A DNA stretch of 64,000 nt, taken from assembly GCF_963678635.1 (NCBI RefSeq), contig NC_087069.1, forward strand, positions 32,267,710 to 32,331,709, read 5' to 3'. The notes beneath the pieces were generated by a model. It ran no database searches and was not told the DNA's origin. It saw only the letters and a list, made by a program, of their open reading frames with translations. Position 1 is the stretch's first letter, and each line of letters starts with the position of its first letter. This DNA is from Symsagittifera roscoffensis. Taxonomy: Eukaryota; Xenacoelomorpha; Acoela; Convolutidae. Below are positions 25,001 to 35,945 of this stretch, piece after piece. The position numbers and the translations under genes are program-made.

Positions 25001-25980
25001 ACAAAATGATAAGCTTTCTTCCAAATATGACAATTGCATGACTAGCATTCTTCCATAAAAAATGCGTGGTGCAAAACAAAAGAGAGAAATAATTTTTGAG
25101 TTTTGCTTTGAGTTTTTGCGTTTGTCCTGGAGCACATGGTCCAAAGATTTTCTCAAATAAGAAAAACCCATAGTTTAAGTAGCAGTGAATTCACAGATAA
25201 ACTGCATTAGAATACTCGCCTTCTAAGATAACCTAAGGAAGATCACATATAAATAAAACAAAAAACAACATAATTTTTTTATATGACTAGAAAGTTTCTA
25301 CTTCGAAAAACCCATGGTTGAAAATCAAAGAACCATTTTTGAAAGAAGTCTTACTTTTTTATCATATATGGCTTTTACACAAAATCCTGATTTTTAAGAA
25401 TCATAATCTTTGTGATTTTTTTTGTTTTTTTTTGTCTAGAAAACTGAGTCTAGACTGCGTTTTAAATTAAAAGCTACAGTTCCCATTTATCGCCATACAA
25501 TTCCTATATACGAGAGTTTCATGACTAGCAATTTTCATAGACAAATTATATGGAATAGATTGATTAGCAATTTTAGTGTATGGAGGTCAACTCGGGTATT
25601 ATACCGGCCATCTTTACTCAATTTTTGAATCAATTAAAAAAAAATTTTTTTACCCACAACAACTTCTGATATTGTCCAGAAAAAACCAAGTTGTTGGCTA
25701 AGCTTCAAACAAACCATTATGAGACCAACCTGTGTCTTAAATAGGCGCACAATTTGGTGTGTGTAGGTCTCTGGAATCCAGAGACAAGTCTTTAAACACG
25801 ATCAAGTTTTGTTGTAATGTTCAAAGAAAACGAAAGAACAAAGAGAGCGTTTTTTTTGCGGAATCCGCTTTTACAATTCTCAAAATGTACAGTTTGGCCT
25901 CGTGTTGTTTAAAATTTTGGGTTATTGCATCCACAGAATCTAAATAGCAATAGTCCCTGCTGTTTTTGTACATTCAGGAT
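22001..25980. other. T-rich noncoding stretch, no supported gene
   Basis: Homopolymer-rich (T-runs) with only short spurious frames. A weak internal similarity exists between 22,470-22,530 and 23,590-23,650 (both hold GCTAGCTT, then TGCTA..GCGTTGT and TGCGAA), suggesting an old duplication about 1.1 kb apart. Nothing else recognised. Confidence 0.4.
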
Positions 25981-26189
25981 CAGTTTCTGCGTATATTTCT
26001 GCACGAAAACTTCTTGACTTCAACATGATGATCTTGCTTGTTTTTGTGTACTCGTCATCGTATTGACATTTTCAGTTGTAAGCTTTTGGTTAGAGTCGCT
26101 CGCACACCCTCGTTTTTGTGCCTTCTCCAGAAGAAAACAAAAAACTGGAGAATAACAAGAGCTTCGTCCAAATTGAGAAAGCCAGTTAG

Positions 26190-26755
26190 TTAATCGGTCT
26201 TCTGTTTCCGAAAACACTTCCGTCTTACGTCCTGCATCAAAAATATGATCCGTGCCGTTGCCCAATATACCGCAGTTTGAGAATTCAAGTTTGCGATACG
26301 ATGAGAGGAACAGTTCTGTAACGCTGCACCGCTCTGTATAGTTGTTGATTCCACAGCACTAGGAGTTTCGTTGAAGCATATACCAAGCGCTCCCATTGTT
26401 TTCTTCATAGTTGTAGTTTTGTAGTTGTAGTTGTAGTTGTTTCTCATGGAATTGTCAAGCCAGCCTTCGACTCGGGCCTCCAAATAAGTTACCCGTTTCA
26501 GATAAAGAACTAACAGAGCAATTTGAAGTACGATTGCAATTGATTGCTGCAAAGTCAAATCCGATTTTGACGAAGGATTTTTTCCCCGAACAAAACATCC
26601 AAAAAATCCAGAGCAACTGCTGTATACACCACAAAACTGAAAATCGTAGGCACGCTATAAGCGATGAATCTCATTTCGTCCACCGTACATACAATATCTT
26701 CATTCCAGATGCATACAATTCCATAACCAAACCAGATAAATAATATCCAGAGCAA
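26190..26755 (-). pseudogene. Tetraspanin-like gene remnant (distal copy)
   Basis: On the minus strand, 26,755 to 26,555 encodes two hydrophobic segments (one with VVYTAVALDFLDVLFG). The overlapping frame 26,558 to 26,190 encodes another hydrophobic segment (SIAIVLQIALLVLYL) followed by a polar loop with cysteines and a further weakly hydrophobic part. The order TM-TM-TM-loop resembles tetraspanins from TM2 onward. CCG is not seen, so the family call is weak. Frame changes between the pieces could be introns or decay. It lies directly after the clearer copy at 26.8-27.56 kb. Confidence 0.35.
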
Positions 26756-26787
26756 AAAAAATTGACATAGTAATCTTTCTAAATCGT

Positions 26788-27560
26788 TTATTCTGTGTCT
26801 ATCTTGTCTTGTTCATACGTATTACAATACGCCACAGCAAAAAAGTGGGCCAAAAAACAGCGTGAAAGAGGTAAGACAGCAACAAAACGATATATCTCAT
26901 CTAGTTGCCCATGGATCGGTTTTCTTTTCTTCTTTGTCTTCTTTGTTTTTTTTTCTTGTTTTATAGGTTTCCAACATAGAGTTCCAACATAGAGTACATT
27001 GTATTTATAGTCCTGGATTCCCGATTCCACAGAAGATTTACAGCCCACCCCGTAGACTCGCCCACTAATGACGTCTGAGTTGCAATGGAGGAAGTCAAGC
27101 TCGCAAAAAATTGACTGTCTAGAGCGATTTCCGGCGAAATCGAGAAAATCTGGACTGCAGCACGACTGCAGTATGGTCAACTTGCCATTTTCCGACAGAT
27201 CCGTATAGTTGTTAACAGCACAACATTTAAGTCGATTCTGATAAGCATTCCATGAATTAACATTGGACGGCAATGGCATGGATTCGATCAGCCATTTTCG
27301 ACTTACTTGAGTTCAAATTCAAATTTGTGCTACATAAACCAAATCATTAAGCAAATCTCGAATGCTATCCCAAACACCTGAAGAACGCCAAAGTTATGTC
27401 TGTTTTGTTCTCCCCATAAATTGCAGCCACCCATCCAATCACAGAAAAGTAGAGAATGGTTCCCATTATAATAGGTGTGACAAAAATTACAGAAGTTGGA
27501 ATGAACAAAATCAAAGAATCAGATGCTAGACCGAGAATAAAGAATAAGCAAAGTAATAGT
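26788..27560 (-). pseudogene. Tetraspanin-like gene remnant (proximal copy)
   Basis: On the minus strand, about 27,500 to 27,385 encodes a membrane segment ending GWVAAIYGENKTDI, like TM2 and the short inner loop of tetraspanins. A one-base frame change leads to a third hydrophobic segment with VFGIAFEICLMIWF. From 27,279 an extracellular loop has RLKCCAVNNYTD, SCC and later GC, the CCG-, SCC- and GC-type cysteine pattern of the large loop, although the third residue of the first motif is Ala, not Gly. A final hydrophobic segment (CFLAHFFAVAYC) and short tail end at about 26,790. Tetraspanins are four-pass membrane organisers. The frameshift and missing first segment suggest a pseudogene or incompletely resolved exons. 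Confidence 0.5.
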
Positions 27561-27849
27561 GAAACCCAACTGCAAAAGACAAATGTTGAACCCCAACAAA
27601 AACATCATTCCAATAACCTGCTAACTTTTTCTCAGAGACGTGTAGACATAATAGAAATAGTCTCAAGTAAGCACGAGCAACTGCAGAAACAGATAATTTT
27701 GCCTACACAAAAATGATCAAAAAATGAGAAAAATTGTCATCTTGGATTCAAATTATAAGTGCTCTCACATACTCAATCAAAACTAAGAGAAAATAATTCA
27801 GATGACAAAATGGTTGATGAACTGTGAAGAAACATAATTAAAATATTCT

Positions 27850-28770
27850 GTTTTGTTGTAATTAAACCGAGTCGAAGTCCCAGACTCATGTCCAGACTTT
27901 CGCGACAAAGTTTTGGCATATATAGACTGTCCAGACCAAAATTAGGCATGTCCAGACTTTGGCGACCAGAACCTGGCATTTCCAGACTTTCGCGACCATG
28001 ATGAGCCGTCGCGACTTTCGCGACCGAGGCGGATACGGGTCGATCCTGCGGCTCAGGAAACGGCATGACCGGCGCGACCAAACTTAGCCTTTTCCAGACT
28101 TTCCAGTTCTAGATGGAGACTGCGCAACTTACAGACCAACATGGAGACTGCGCGACACAAAAAAAATTTCAGGGTTTTCGCGACCGAGGTGGAGACAGCG
28201 CGACTTTCGCGACCAAGGCGGATACGGCACGACAAATAGCGCGACCAAAAAGTGCACTTTCAAGACTTTCGTGACCGAGGCGGAGACGGCGCGACCAAGA
28301 ATCATTTCATCGCGACCGTTGTGGAAGCGGCCCGACTTTTGCGTTCAGAGTGGAGACGAAGGAACTTTCCAGACCGAGGCGGAGACGGCGCGAATAAGAA
28401 ACAATTCTTTGCGACCGTGGTGGACGCGGCGCGACTTCAGCAATCAGAAGGGAGGCAGGCCAGACCACGGTGCATATGGCATAATTTTCCAAAACAAGGT
28501 AGAAACTACGTGACTTTCCAGACCAAAGCGGAGACGGCGCGACTTTTCAGACCAAGATGGAGACGGCGCGATTTTCCAGACCGAGGCGGAGACGGTGCAA
28601 CCAAGAATTAGTTCTTCGCCACCGTTGTGGATGTGGCGCATATTTAACAATCAGAACGTGGAGACGTCCCAGACCAAGGCCGACAGGCACGACTTTCCAG
28701 ACCAAGGCGCAGACGGCGCGACTTTCCAGACCACGACGGATGCAGCAAAATAAATAACTGTCAAAACGGC
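27850..28770. repeat. GCGACC/GGAGACGGCGCGACTTTCC minisatellite (degenerate)
   Basis: A GC-richer island in AT-rich DNA, built from imperfect units with TTTCCAGACC, GAGGCGGAGACGG and CGCGACTTTC spaced about 30-60 bases apart. Open frames on both strands here (for example 28,252-28,611) are products of the repeat, rich in Arg/Gly/Asp, and are not called genes. Confidence 0.8.
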
Positions 28771-28859
28771 GTAGATTTTTTCTTCTGCCCAACGCTACAA
28801 TTTATATATATTTTTTTGGTATCGTTTCAATTTATTTAGATCAGTTTTCGTGTTCTGTG

Positions 28860-29930
28860 AGGATTTTTAGGAAAAAGACAACTCGATGCTGAAATCACGA
28901 AAATCACCCCTTTCATCGTTTTGATTTCAATCCAGATTTAAATGAAAAGAGTTCTGTTTCTCTAAAATAAAACTCGATAAATGTCAACTTTTTTCAAAAA
29001 AAAATCGGTAAAAAAGGTTTATACATTTAGATCCTCATAACTTGTTCTTTTTTATTGAATACTGCCTTTAATAAAACGCTGTCTTGAAATCAATATAATC
29101 ATGGATCGTTTTTTACAAAAAGTACAGAGCAGGCAGAAACCATTCATGTTTAAAAAAATCATGCCATTAGGTTCCCAATAATTTTTTTAAAGTTCTATCT
29201 TCAGCTTTCTCTGTTTTCATTTAAAAAATGGTCTCAAAAAATCAAATAATTGATCGGTTTAATTGTCATTTTTACTTATCGTCCATAGAACCAACAGTGC
29301 AGCTTCAGTTTTTCTTTTCAAAAATGTTGAAATAGATTTGTTTATTGGTAACATTGGTTACTTCCTGTGAAAGAAAATGCATGATTGAACATATACATGT
29401 GATTTTAAATTCACGCTACATCTTACCAATTTTAACAAACAGATTTCATTCCTCAAGAATGTATAATGATAAGTTGGCAGCAAAATCCAAATAACAAATC
29501 AATAATTTTAACCGAACCAGAATTCAATATTCAACCGTTTCAATGAAAATTCGAAAAAATTCAATTTCAGCAATTAATCAAAACAAAACAAAAACAAAGT
29601 CAAATAAAAACGACGCTGAACTAAATATGAGTCCTCAATTTTATCAAATTTACGACTTAATGCGAAAAATGTAGTATTCAAAAGTTACTTGTGTTCTTTA
29701 AAAATGAAAACCAAAACAAAAAATTGTTCGATATCCGCACGAAATGTACAGCAAAATTTGGATGTGCTGCTGCTAAAATTTTTAGTCGAACGATGTCCGT
29801 TTTCAACTTTTTTAATCGAACGATGTCCGATTTTGACTTTTTGAGTCGAACGATGTCCGTTTTTAACTTTATTCAATTTTGCCGGACATTGTTCGACTTT
29901 GCTCAACTTTGCTGGATTATACCGCTCCTT
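28860..29930 (+). repeat. 1.07-kb tandem repeat, unit 1
   Basis: The unit begins with AAAGACAACTCGATGCTG and TCACCCCTTTCATCG, and its end has an array of TCGAACGATGTCCG (29,790-29,870). A second unit starts at about 29,935 (ACAACTCAAACCTG, TCACCCTCTTTCATCG) and is interrupted at 30,199 by the Maverick, continuing at 47,126 through to about 48,130. No coding capacity is seen. Confidence 0.75.
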
Positions 29931-30199
29931 GTTTGAAAAAAAAACAACTCAAACCTGAAATCTCGAGAAGTCACCCTCTTTCATCGTTTTTCTGTGCTTT
30001 TGTTTTCGTTCGAGATTTAAATGAATTTGCCAGAAAATATTCCACTAGAAAAAAGTCATGCAATTAGGTTTTCAATAACTTTTTTTTAAAGTTCTGCTTT
30101 CAGTTTTCTCTATTATCTTTTTAAAGTTGGTCTCAAAAAGTCAAATCAGTGTTTGGTTTACTTGTCAATTTTACCAGTAAAAAAAGTCATTCAATTAGG
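29931..30199 (+). repeat. 1.07-kb tandem repeat, unit 2, left part (interrupted)
   Basis: Matches the beginning of unit 1 up to a GCAATTAGGTTT-like stretch and is cut exactly at the Maverick target duplication. A small local duplication of AAAAAGTCAT-CAATTAGG (30,050-30,070 and 30,180-30,199) lies just before the insertion. Confidence 0.7.
30194..30199. repeat. Target site duplication, left (ATTAGG)
   Basis: Identical 6-bp sequence occurs at 47,120-47,125 immediately outside the other terminus. Joining the flanks gives ATTAGGTTTCC, which matches other copies of the host repeat at 29,166 (CATTAGGTTCCC) and 30,063 (AATTAGGTTTTC), so the empty site can be inferred. Confidence 0.95.
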
Positions 30200-30769
30200 A
30201 GTAGTAGAAGGGTGAGGTAGAGTGGGGGGGGGGGGGAGGTGGCTGACCCCCATGTATTAACATAGGCTATAGAGTATCCGGTCAGCCACCTATGTATTAA
30301 GATTGGGTATAGAGTCTACAATGTATTAAGATAGGGAATACCGATGGTAAGGTTTTATGGTTTGTGTGATGGTAAGATAATGGTAAGAAAAACGTAATTT
30401 TTTGGTTTTTGTCTACTTTTTTCACAAAAATCTGGGCGCGTTACCTAATTGGGAACAATTAATTGTTAATTACGTGTAGACTGTAGAATAAAGGTTATGT
30501 ATTTAGTTTTTTGGTGCATGGTAATTCAATGATTTTGTGCATTAAGAGATTTTGTGCAAAAACTTGGAATTTTTATCAAAAAAACTTTTTCGAAAAAGTT
30601 CAAAACACGATAAGATTTGTTTAATTTGATCTAATAAAAATTTATTAGATACTTTTACTTTCTACCTATCTGAATCTATTCTGAACCTACAGAGATATCG
30701 AAAAAAGTCAAGTTTTTGAGAAAAAAAGTTTAAATTACAAAGAAAGTATATAAATCACTGCTTCGTATA
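30200..30769 (+). repeat. Maverick left terminal inverted repeat
   Basis: Reverse-complement match to 46,549-47,119 up to the shared stretch ending CTTCGTATA. Contains a run of 13 G (30,224-30,236), a perfect 12-bp inverted pair AGGTGGCTGACC/GGTCAGCCACCT (30,237-30,248 and 30,280-30,291), and three ATGTATTAA-type direct repeats. The PolB gene ends 70 bp inside the repeat. Confidence 0.95.
30237..30345 (+). repeat. Subterminal iteron-like repeats and hairpin in the left TIR
   Basis: Three copies of ATGTATTAA followed by A/G-rich CAT/GAT and ATAGGG-like bases occur at about 30,252, 30,292 and 30,323, spaced 40 and 31 bp. The first lies in the loop of the AGGTGGCTGACC hairpin. The right TIR has the same set. 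Such repeats beside transposon ends are candidate binding sites for integrase or replication proteins; the role is inferred. Confidence 0.6.
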
Positions 30770-30837
30770 ATCATTTAACCACAAGTTTACGGTTACTTAA
30801 TCAATACTGAATTGAATGCTATTACACCATCAGTTAT

Positions 30838-33800
30838 TTACAAGTTCAAAAGTTTTGTGTGTATTCCGTCATCCTGAACTTGTCTTTTAGGGTAAAAGTA
30901 GCTCAATCCCTTCTTTGTTTGCTCGTATGTAGCAACCATATGATTAATGGTTCTAAATCCTCTGTTTGTTGAAGTCAAGTTGATTGCTTCGTCGAGTACT
31001 TTCCTGTATTTTTCCATAGGTCCATCACCGGATTCCTCTAGAATTCTTTTATTCAATCCTTTGCTGCTAGACTTCATTTTGTCTGATTTGTTGTCATAGC
31101 AACAATAAGTCTTGCTGCATAAACATAGCATCTCCGTACACCTAAATTCTTCTTTGAACAGACCAGGCTCTCGTTTATCGTGCTTCATGTGAACGCTACA
31201 ACAAGTTCGTGGAAAAAAGTTTGTTTTTGAATCTGCTCTAAATGAATCTCTGCAATCTTTTTCTCTCAATTTTTCCCAGTCACCTTTTTTCTCCGGACGA
31301 ATACAATCATACAAATTTTCCTCAGCAAGAGTTAAGTACAGCGTGTCCGTGTCCATTTCTAATTCCTCGAACTTATTTTCATCCCAAAATTTGTCCAAAA
31401 AATTGTAGTAAAGCTCAAGCATTCTCGGCTTTGCATACTGCAGAATGAAAAATCCGACTATTATGGGTTCTTTGTGCTCAATTGTTGACTTTAGTAACTC
31501 AATCTCGTACAAGTCTTTCTGAACAGTGTTCAATCGTTTGAAGAGAGGTTCATTAATTGCTTTGTGTGTTTTCTCATTATTCAAATACTTTGTGATCGTA
31601 TGTCTCGATCTGTCCATTATCTGGTAACCGTAGGATGAATTACCTAAAAGCTTCATAGTATCTGCAACAGCACCGGATAAAGGGTTCTCATCTCCTTCCC
31701 TTCTAGCATCAACAACCGACTGAACAAACTTGTTGAAGCATTTTCGAGGGAGATACTGCACAAAGCGGTAAACTTTTGTACACTGTAAGCCAAGTTCCAT
31801 GTAGAAATTGAAAAGAGGAGTAATGATGGAACCATTTTCTAGTTTGAAACTAGATATTAGCATACGCTGGGGATGCTTCAGAAGATCATTTTCAATGGCA
31901 TAATTTTGCATATATTCCCCAATGTCATTTCTTCCAACATCAGTGTTTTTAAAAATTGGAGGAAAATTAGAAAATTTTGCTTTCAGTTCGTCTGGAACAA
32001 CTAAGTCGCACTGAATATAGCCATAAAGAGATCCATATCTTATTTTTTCCAACAAAGAATCAGTAGAGAGAGGTCTTTTGTAGGGAAAGTTGGATCGGAT
32101 ATGATTCTTTATTTTTTCGTTCGTTTTGAAGTTTTGCCACCACTCACATTCCCACATCTCTTCGATTTTGTATCCTTTTTCGCGAATATATTCACGTCTC
32201 AAGTCATCCATCTCTCTCCTTTTGTTTCCTCTCTCAATATTTTCATCGCTAAGTGAGGGACGAGTCTCCTGGCAAGGACAAAAATGGTAATAGCATCCCA
32301 TTGCTTCAAACACTGTTTTGCAGTGATTGCAATATCCATCAACATTGAAACAGTCAATTTTCTTTTGATTTCCAGATGTGTGGAAGCTCTCAATTCTACA
32401 TTCTGGTCTGGTTTCTTGGTAGTAAGACATGACCATGTTCTCAAAATTGCGAGATCGGTTATGTCTAGCTTTGAATTTTTGCATATCGGAATCAAACTCC
32501 CATCTTGTGTACAATCCTGTTGGCATGTTTTGACACATTGAATAGGGATAGAGCTGGCTCGCATCAATTCCAACAATTGATTTGCAGACATTTGATGAAT
32601 CCCGGATAAATATTTGTAATTATCCCATCCAGATGCAGGTACTGACCTGATTTGAAGTTTCTTTAGTGCCTGCTGCTCATCAAGTCCACTTGACTTCAGG
32701 TTCTGGTAATCCTTAAAGTCTTTATCAAGAGGGTTGTTGTTTCTCAGTTTACTGAAAAAGGCTTCGTATGGAGGTAATTCTTCACTCTCGAGCTTGTCTG
32801 GACTGTCAAACCACTCATAAGGGAAAAACCCTTTTGTCTCACTGGCTTTGTAAGCTTTAAGAAAGGAGTCCAGAGATATTGCTCCAACCAAAAATTCCAT
32901 GATATCGAGAAACTGTATATCTCCAAACTTGAAGGATATGAAATCGTTAGCCTTTGTGATAACCATAGGTTCAGCTTCTTTATCATTGATTAAGTAGGGA
33001 ATCAGGTAGCTCTTGATCAAGTTCAGATCATATCTTCCACTGTTAAACCCAAATACAGGTAACGTGTTAACATACCTCTCCAGATTTTGTTTCAAATCAA
33101 GCAGCTGATTTTTCTGCATTCTCAAAAACTGAGTTGACATATCAGTTTCCTCTGTATCTTCTATACACTCATCTTCGTATTCAAAGTTTTCAGTTGGAAG
33201 ATTTTGACATCTTTCATTCAACTCTTGGAAAATTTTCGACATCTGCTCATTCACTACTCTTTCAACATCTTGAAATTTAGTTCTCATTTCGAGCTTACTT
33301 TTCTCAGCCAAAAGTTCGAGTTTGATTACAAAATCGATAATAAGCTTTTGCGGATCCTTGTTATAAAGAAAAATTGGTTCATCTATCAGGTTCGAGGATA
33401 TTGATACAGAAATTGAAACGTGTTTTCCAATCCAAGTTGTTGTTTGGGTAGCTTTCAGTTCATCTGATGGAACACATATCGACTCAAAATCGAAAATGGC
33501 TAGGTTGTTGAATAGTGTGTTATCTTTCGAAACTGGGATATTGAAACCTTCCAACTTTTCAAATAGCGTTTCTCGAAGTGTATATACATTCTTTGGATAA
33601 ATGTGTCGCACTCTATCTTTACAAGACATAAGATGTCTGTTGAAGTTGTCTGATCTGTTGAAGAAACAGTCACAGCTAGGACATCGAAAACACTTGAAGA
33701 AGGAATCAATACCATTCGTGTGAATGATATGGTTGTTGAAACTTAGCAATTTCACGGTTTTTTCAATTTTTCCAATACTTCGCCTCGCTAATTTTTCAAC

Positions 33801-34877
33801 ATATTCTCCTTCTTGAATGTCAATTTCATAAATGAATATGTTTCGATCAACTATTTCCTTTACAAGAGGTAAATCATCATTGGCAACTCCGAGAAAGTTC
33901 TTCGGATCGTATCCAGATTTTGATATAAACTCTGTAAAAAATTGAGATGTATGAGCATCGAGGTTACTATGACCATGCAAATGCATTGTTAACGCACGGA
34001 AAAGACAAAGATGATCTTTGTATGGTTGTTTATTTTTGTCCGATAAAAGACAGTTTACTTGCGTATGTCGTAGTAAAGGTTCAGGCAACACAGAGTCTGG
34101 ACATCCCATTGGGATGTTTTTCAGTAGTGCAGCAAAAATAGTAAATTTGTGATCAACTTGAACCTCCACTTTGTGTTCTGACGTTCTTGGGTGCATTGCT
34201 CCACGATATCAAACTTTTCAACTTTTCCCTGGATTGTAATCAAATCCGCTTTCGTACACAGTAAATGCGATTTTTCGAAACAATGTATTGTTTTCGTGTG
34301 CATAATAATACCGATATTCTCCCGTTTCGACATTACGGAGAACAAATCCAAGAGCAATATTAATTTTTGCAGCGGAATCTAGCTTGTTGAAGACTTCTTC
34401 AAGCTTCTCGTTGATAATTTTGGTATCTAACTTTGACATTTGAAAGTTAAATACCTTATCCCTCCCATTCTCCATCTCAGTGTCCACCAAGAAATGCTGA
34501 CAAGCACTCAACTCCTCTTTGAGTTTCTCTCCACCTTCCCCTTCCTCCTCCACAATCTTGTTCAAGTCTGCCACCGTATCACTGGGTTTCCGTTGTTTTA
34601 CTCCATGTTCCTTTCTCCGATGTTGTTGGAAAGAGTAGTAACTGGGGAACTCTTGTTCACAAGAAGAACAAACCGTCGACTGCTTCGAACTTGGTTGATC
34701 ATGCTTCTTAGCCATATGATAGCTCATTTCTTGTTGATTGTAATTGGAATACTTACATTCAGGAAAAGAAACAACTCCTTTAGCACATCTTTTTTGATGT
34801 CTCGCAGCCTCAGATCTCCTGTATTCCTGACCACAATCCTCACATTTGACTTTCTCGTTTCGGTTAAGGGCAGGCAT
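30838..34877 (-). pseudogene. Protein-primed DNA polymerase B (pPolB) of Maverick, frameshifted and internally deleted
   Basis: The gene reads leftward from an ATG at 34,877. N-terminal C2H2/C2HC zinc motifs (CEDCGQEY, CSSCEQEF) precede a conserved stretch with KINIALGF and YAHENNT. A segment with DHLCLFRAL resembles an OTU-like protease motif. The exonuclease region has IFDFES and FGFNSGRYDLNLI. Polymerase motifs are DASQLYPYS (motif A), KLLGNSSYGY (motif B) and DTDTLYL (motif C), followed by a Cys-rich C-terminal part to a stop at 30,838. Frame changes occur at the T-run 34,272-34,277, at about 34,130-34,150 and at about 32,600-32,615. At the last site the polymerase domain jumps from the end of the exonuclease/linker part to just before motif A, and a stretch that I expect from the family (roughly 100 codons) seems absent. 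It would replicate the element by protein priming, but this copy is probably inactive. Confidence 0.9.
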
Positions 34878-35376
34878 TATCTAAAAAAAATTAAGACTTT
34901 AGAAATGTTCCAAAATTAAAAACTTAAAGTACCAATCGAATGAAAATACTCACTTTTCGTGAAGTAACGAAATGTAAAATTTGAATTAAAATTCAGTTGA
35001 CTGTTTCTGATTGGTAAACAAAATGAATGATTTAACCCAATAAAATAAGTGTATTTATACTATCAATGATGCCTACGCAATTATTCTTTTATGGTAATGA
35101 CGTCATTCTTTGAATAGAAGTGATGTCACCGCCTACGCGATTTTCCTTTTATGGTAATGATGTCATTCTTTGAAGAGAAGTGATGTCACCGCCTACGCAA
35201 TTTTCCTTTTATGGTAATGACGTCATCACCACGTTATTCCTTGGAAAGTTCTAGAATTTTCGGAAAATTGTAGAATTTTCCAGAAAATTTTTCAACCAAT
35301 CAGAACTAAGCAGTTTCTAGTCATAACTTTGGATCCAAAATATTCATTTTTGAAGGTTGTCAATTAAAAAAAGCAT
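34878..35376. promoter_or_regulatory. Divergent promoter region with 60-bp repeats, CRE-like sites and heat-shock elements
   Basis: The 500-bp spacer separates leftward PolB from the rightward left-arm genes. It contains an array of 60-bp direct repeats (35,067-35,228) and, just after it, two perfect three-unit heat-shock elements: TTCTAGAATTTTC at 35,249-35,261 and GAATTTTCCAGAA at 35,273-35,285. CCAAT-type sequences flank both (ATTGG near 35,010, CCAATCAG near 35,296). These are sequence matches only. Confidence 0.6.
35067..35228 (+). repeat. 60-bp direct repeat array with TGACGTCA/TGATGTCA sites
   Basis: About 2.7 units of exactly 60 bp, each containing CCTACGCAATT, CTTTTATGGTAA and AGAAGTGATGTCACC. 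TGACGTCA lies at 35,098-35,105 and 35,218-35,225; TGATGTCA at 35,121, 35,158 and 35,181. TGACGTCA is the palindromic core bound by CREB/ATF-type bZIP factors. Confidence 0.85.
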
Positions 35377-35945
35377 TTGAACTTCCTCAAATTACTCTAC
35401 AAGAAAAAAGAAAATATTCCGTGTGATTTCCTTATTGATGAAATAGATGTAGATTCTTACTTTTCTCACAATTTTTTGGACGTTTATATTGTCCAAAATA
35501 GAGTTCTCCGGCTAAGTAAAGGTCTCTTTAGAGAAACGTACTCAATCAAAGAGTTTATTTTTGATCCACATATTGCGTATCAAAGCTATAAACTTACAGC
35601 TGAGTTACACTTGACTAGAAAAGAAATTTTATTTTTTTAGAAAAATTGAAGTTAATAAGAAAATCGTACGATAATATTTCAAAGACTCTTTTTATTCCAT
35701 ATCCAACTCCCAAATTTGTTAAAACTCCCCAGCAAAGTTCTTTATTCTTCCGTTTTTTTAAAGATTTTCAAAGTTCAAAACCTTGCATGATCAGGTTTGG
35801 TATTAGATTTCCAGAGATTTGCTTTGAAAAGTTCATCAACTTTGAGTTCTCGTCTAAAATCTACATCAAAATCAAAGAACTTGATTATCTGCTGAAAAAT
35901 CAGCAATTTCTTATCGATTATATACAAAAAATTCAGTTAACTTGA
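35377..35945 (+). CDS. Left-arm Maverick gene, unknown (two frames, probably one gene)
   Basis: A frame from about 35,368 (no ATG, TAA just upstream) to a TAG at 35,638-35,640 encodes about 87 residues with alternating hydrophobic and charged residues. A second frame, readable from about 35,641 to the TGA at 35,943-35,945, encodes about 99 more. They meet at a run of seven T (35,632-35,638), so a one-base error or mutation would explain the break; alternatively ATTTTTTTAG is an intron acceptor. The lack of ATG suggests an upstream exon or trans-splicing. The region is predicted soluble, mixed alpha/beta; no motif recognised. Confidence 0.45.

Noticed and set aside
28252-28611. Arg/Gly/Asp-rich ORFs on both strands resembling nucleic-acid-binding proteins
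   Set aside because: They arise from the GC-rich minisatellite; frames overlap on both strands and follow the repeat period.
33204-34919. Plus-strand ORFs opposite PolB (for example 34,440-34,919, 159 aa)
   Set aside because: Antisense shadows of the conserved polymerase frame, with leucine/serine-rich composition.
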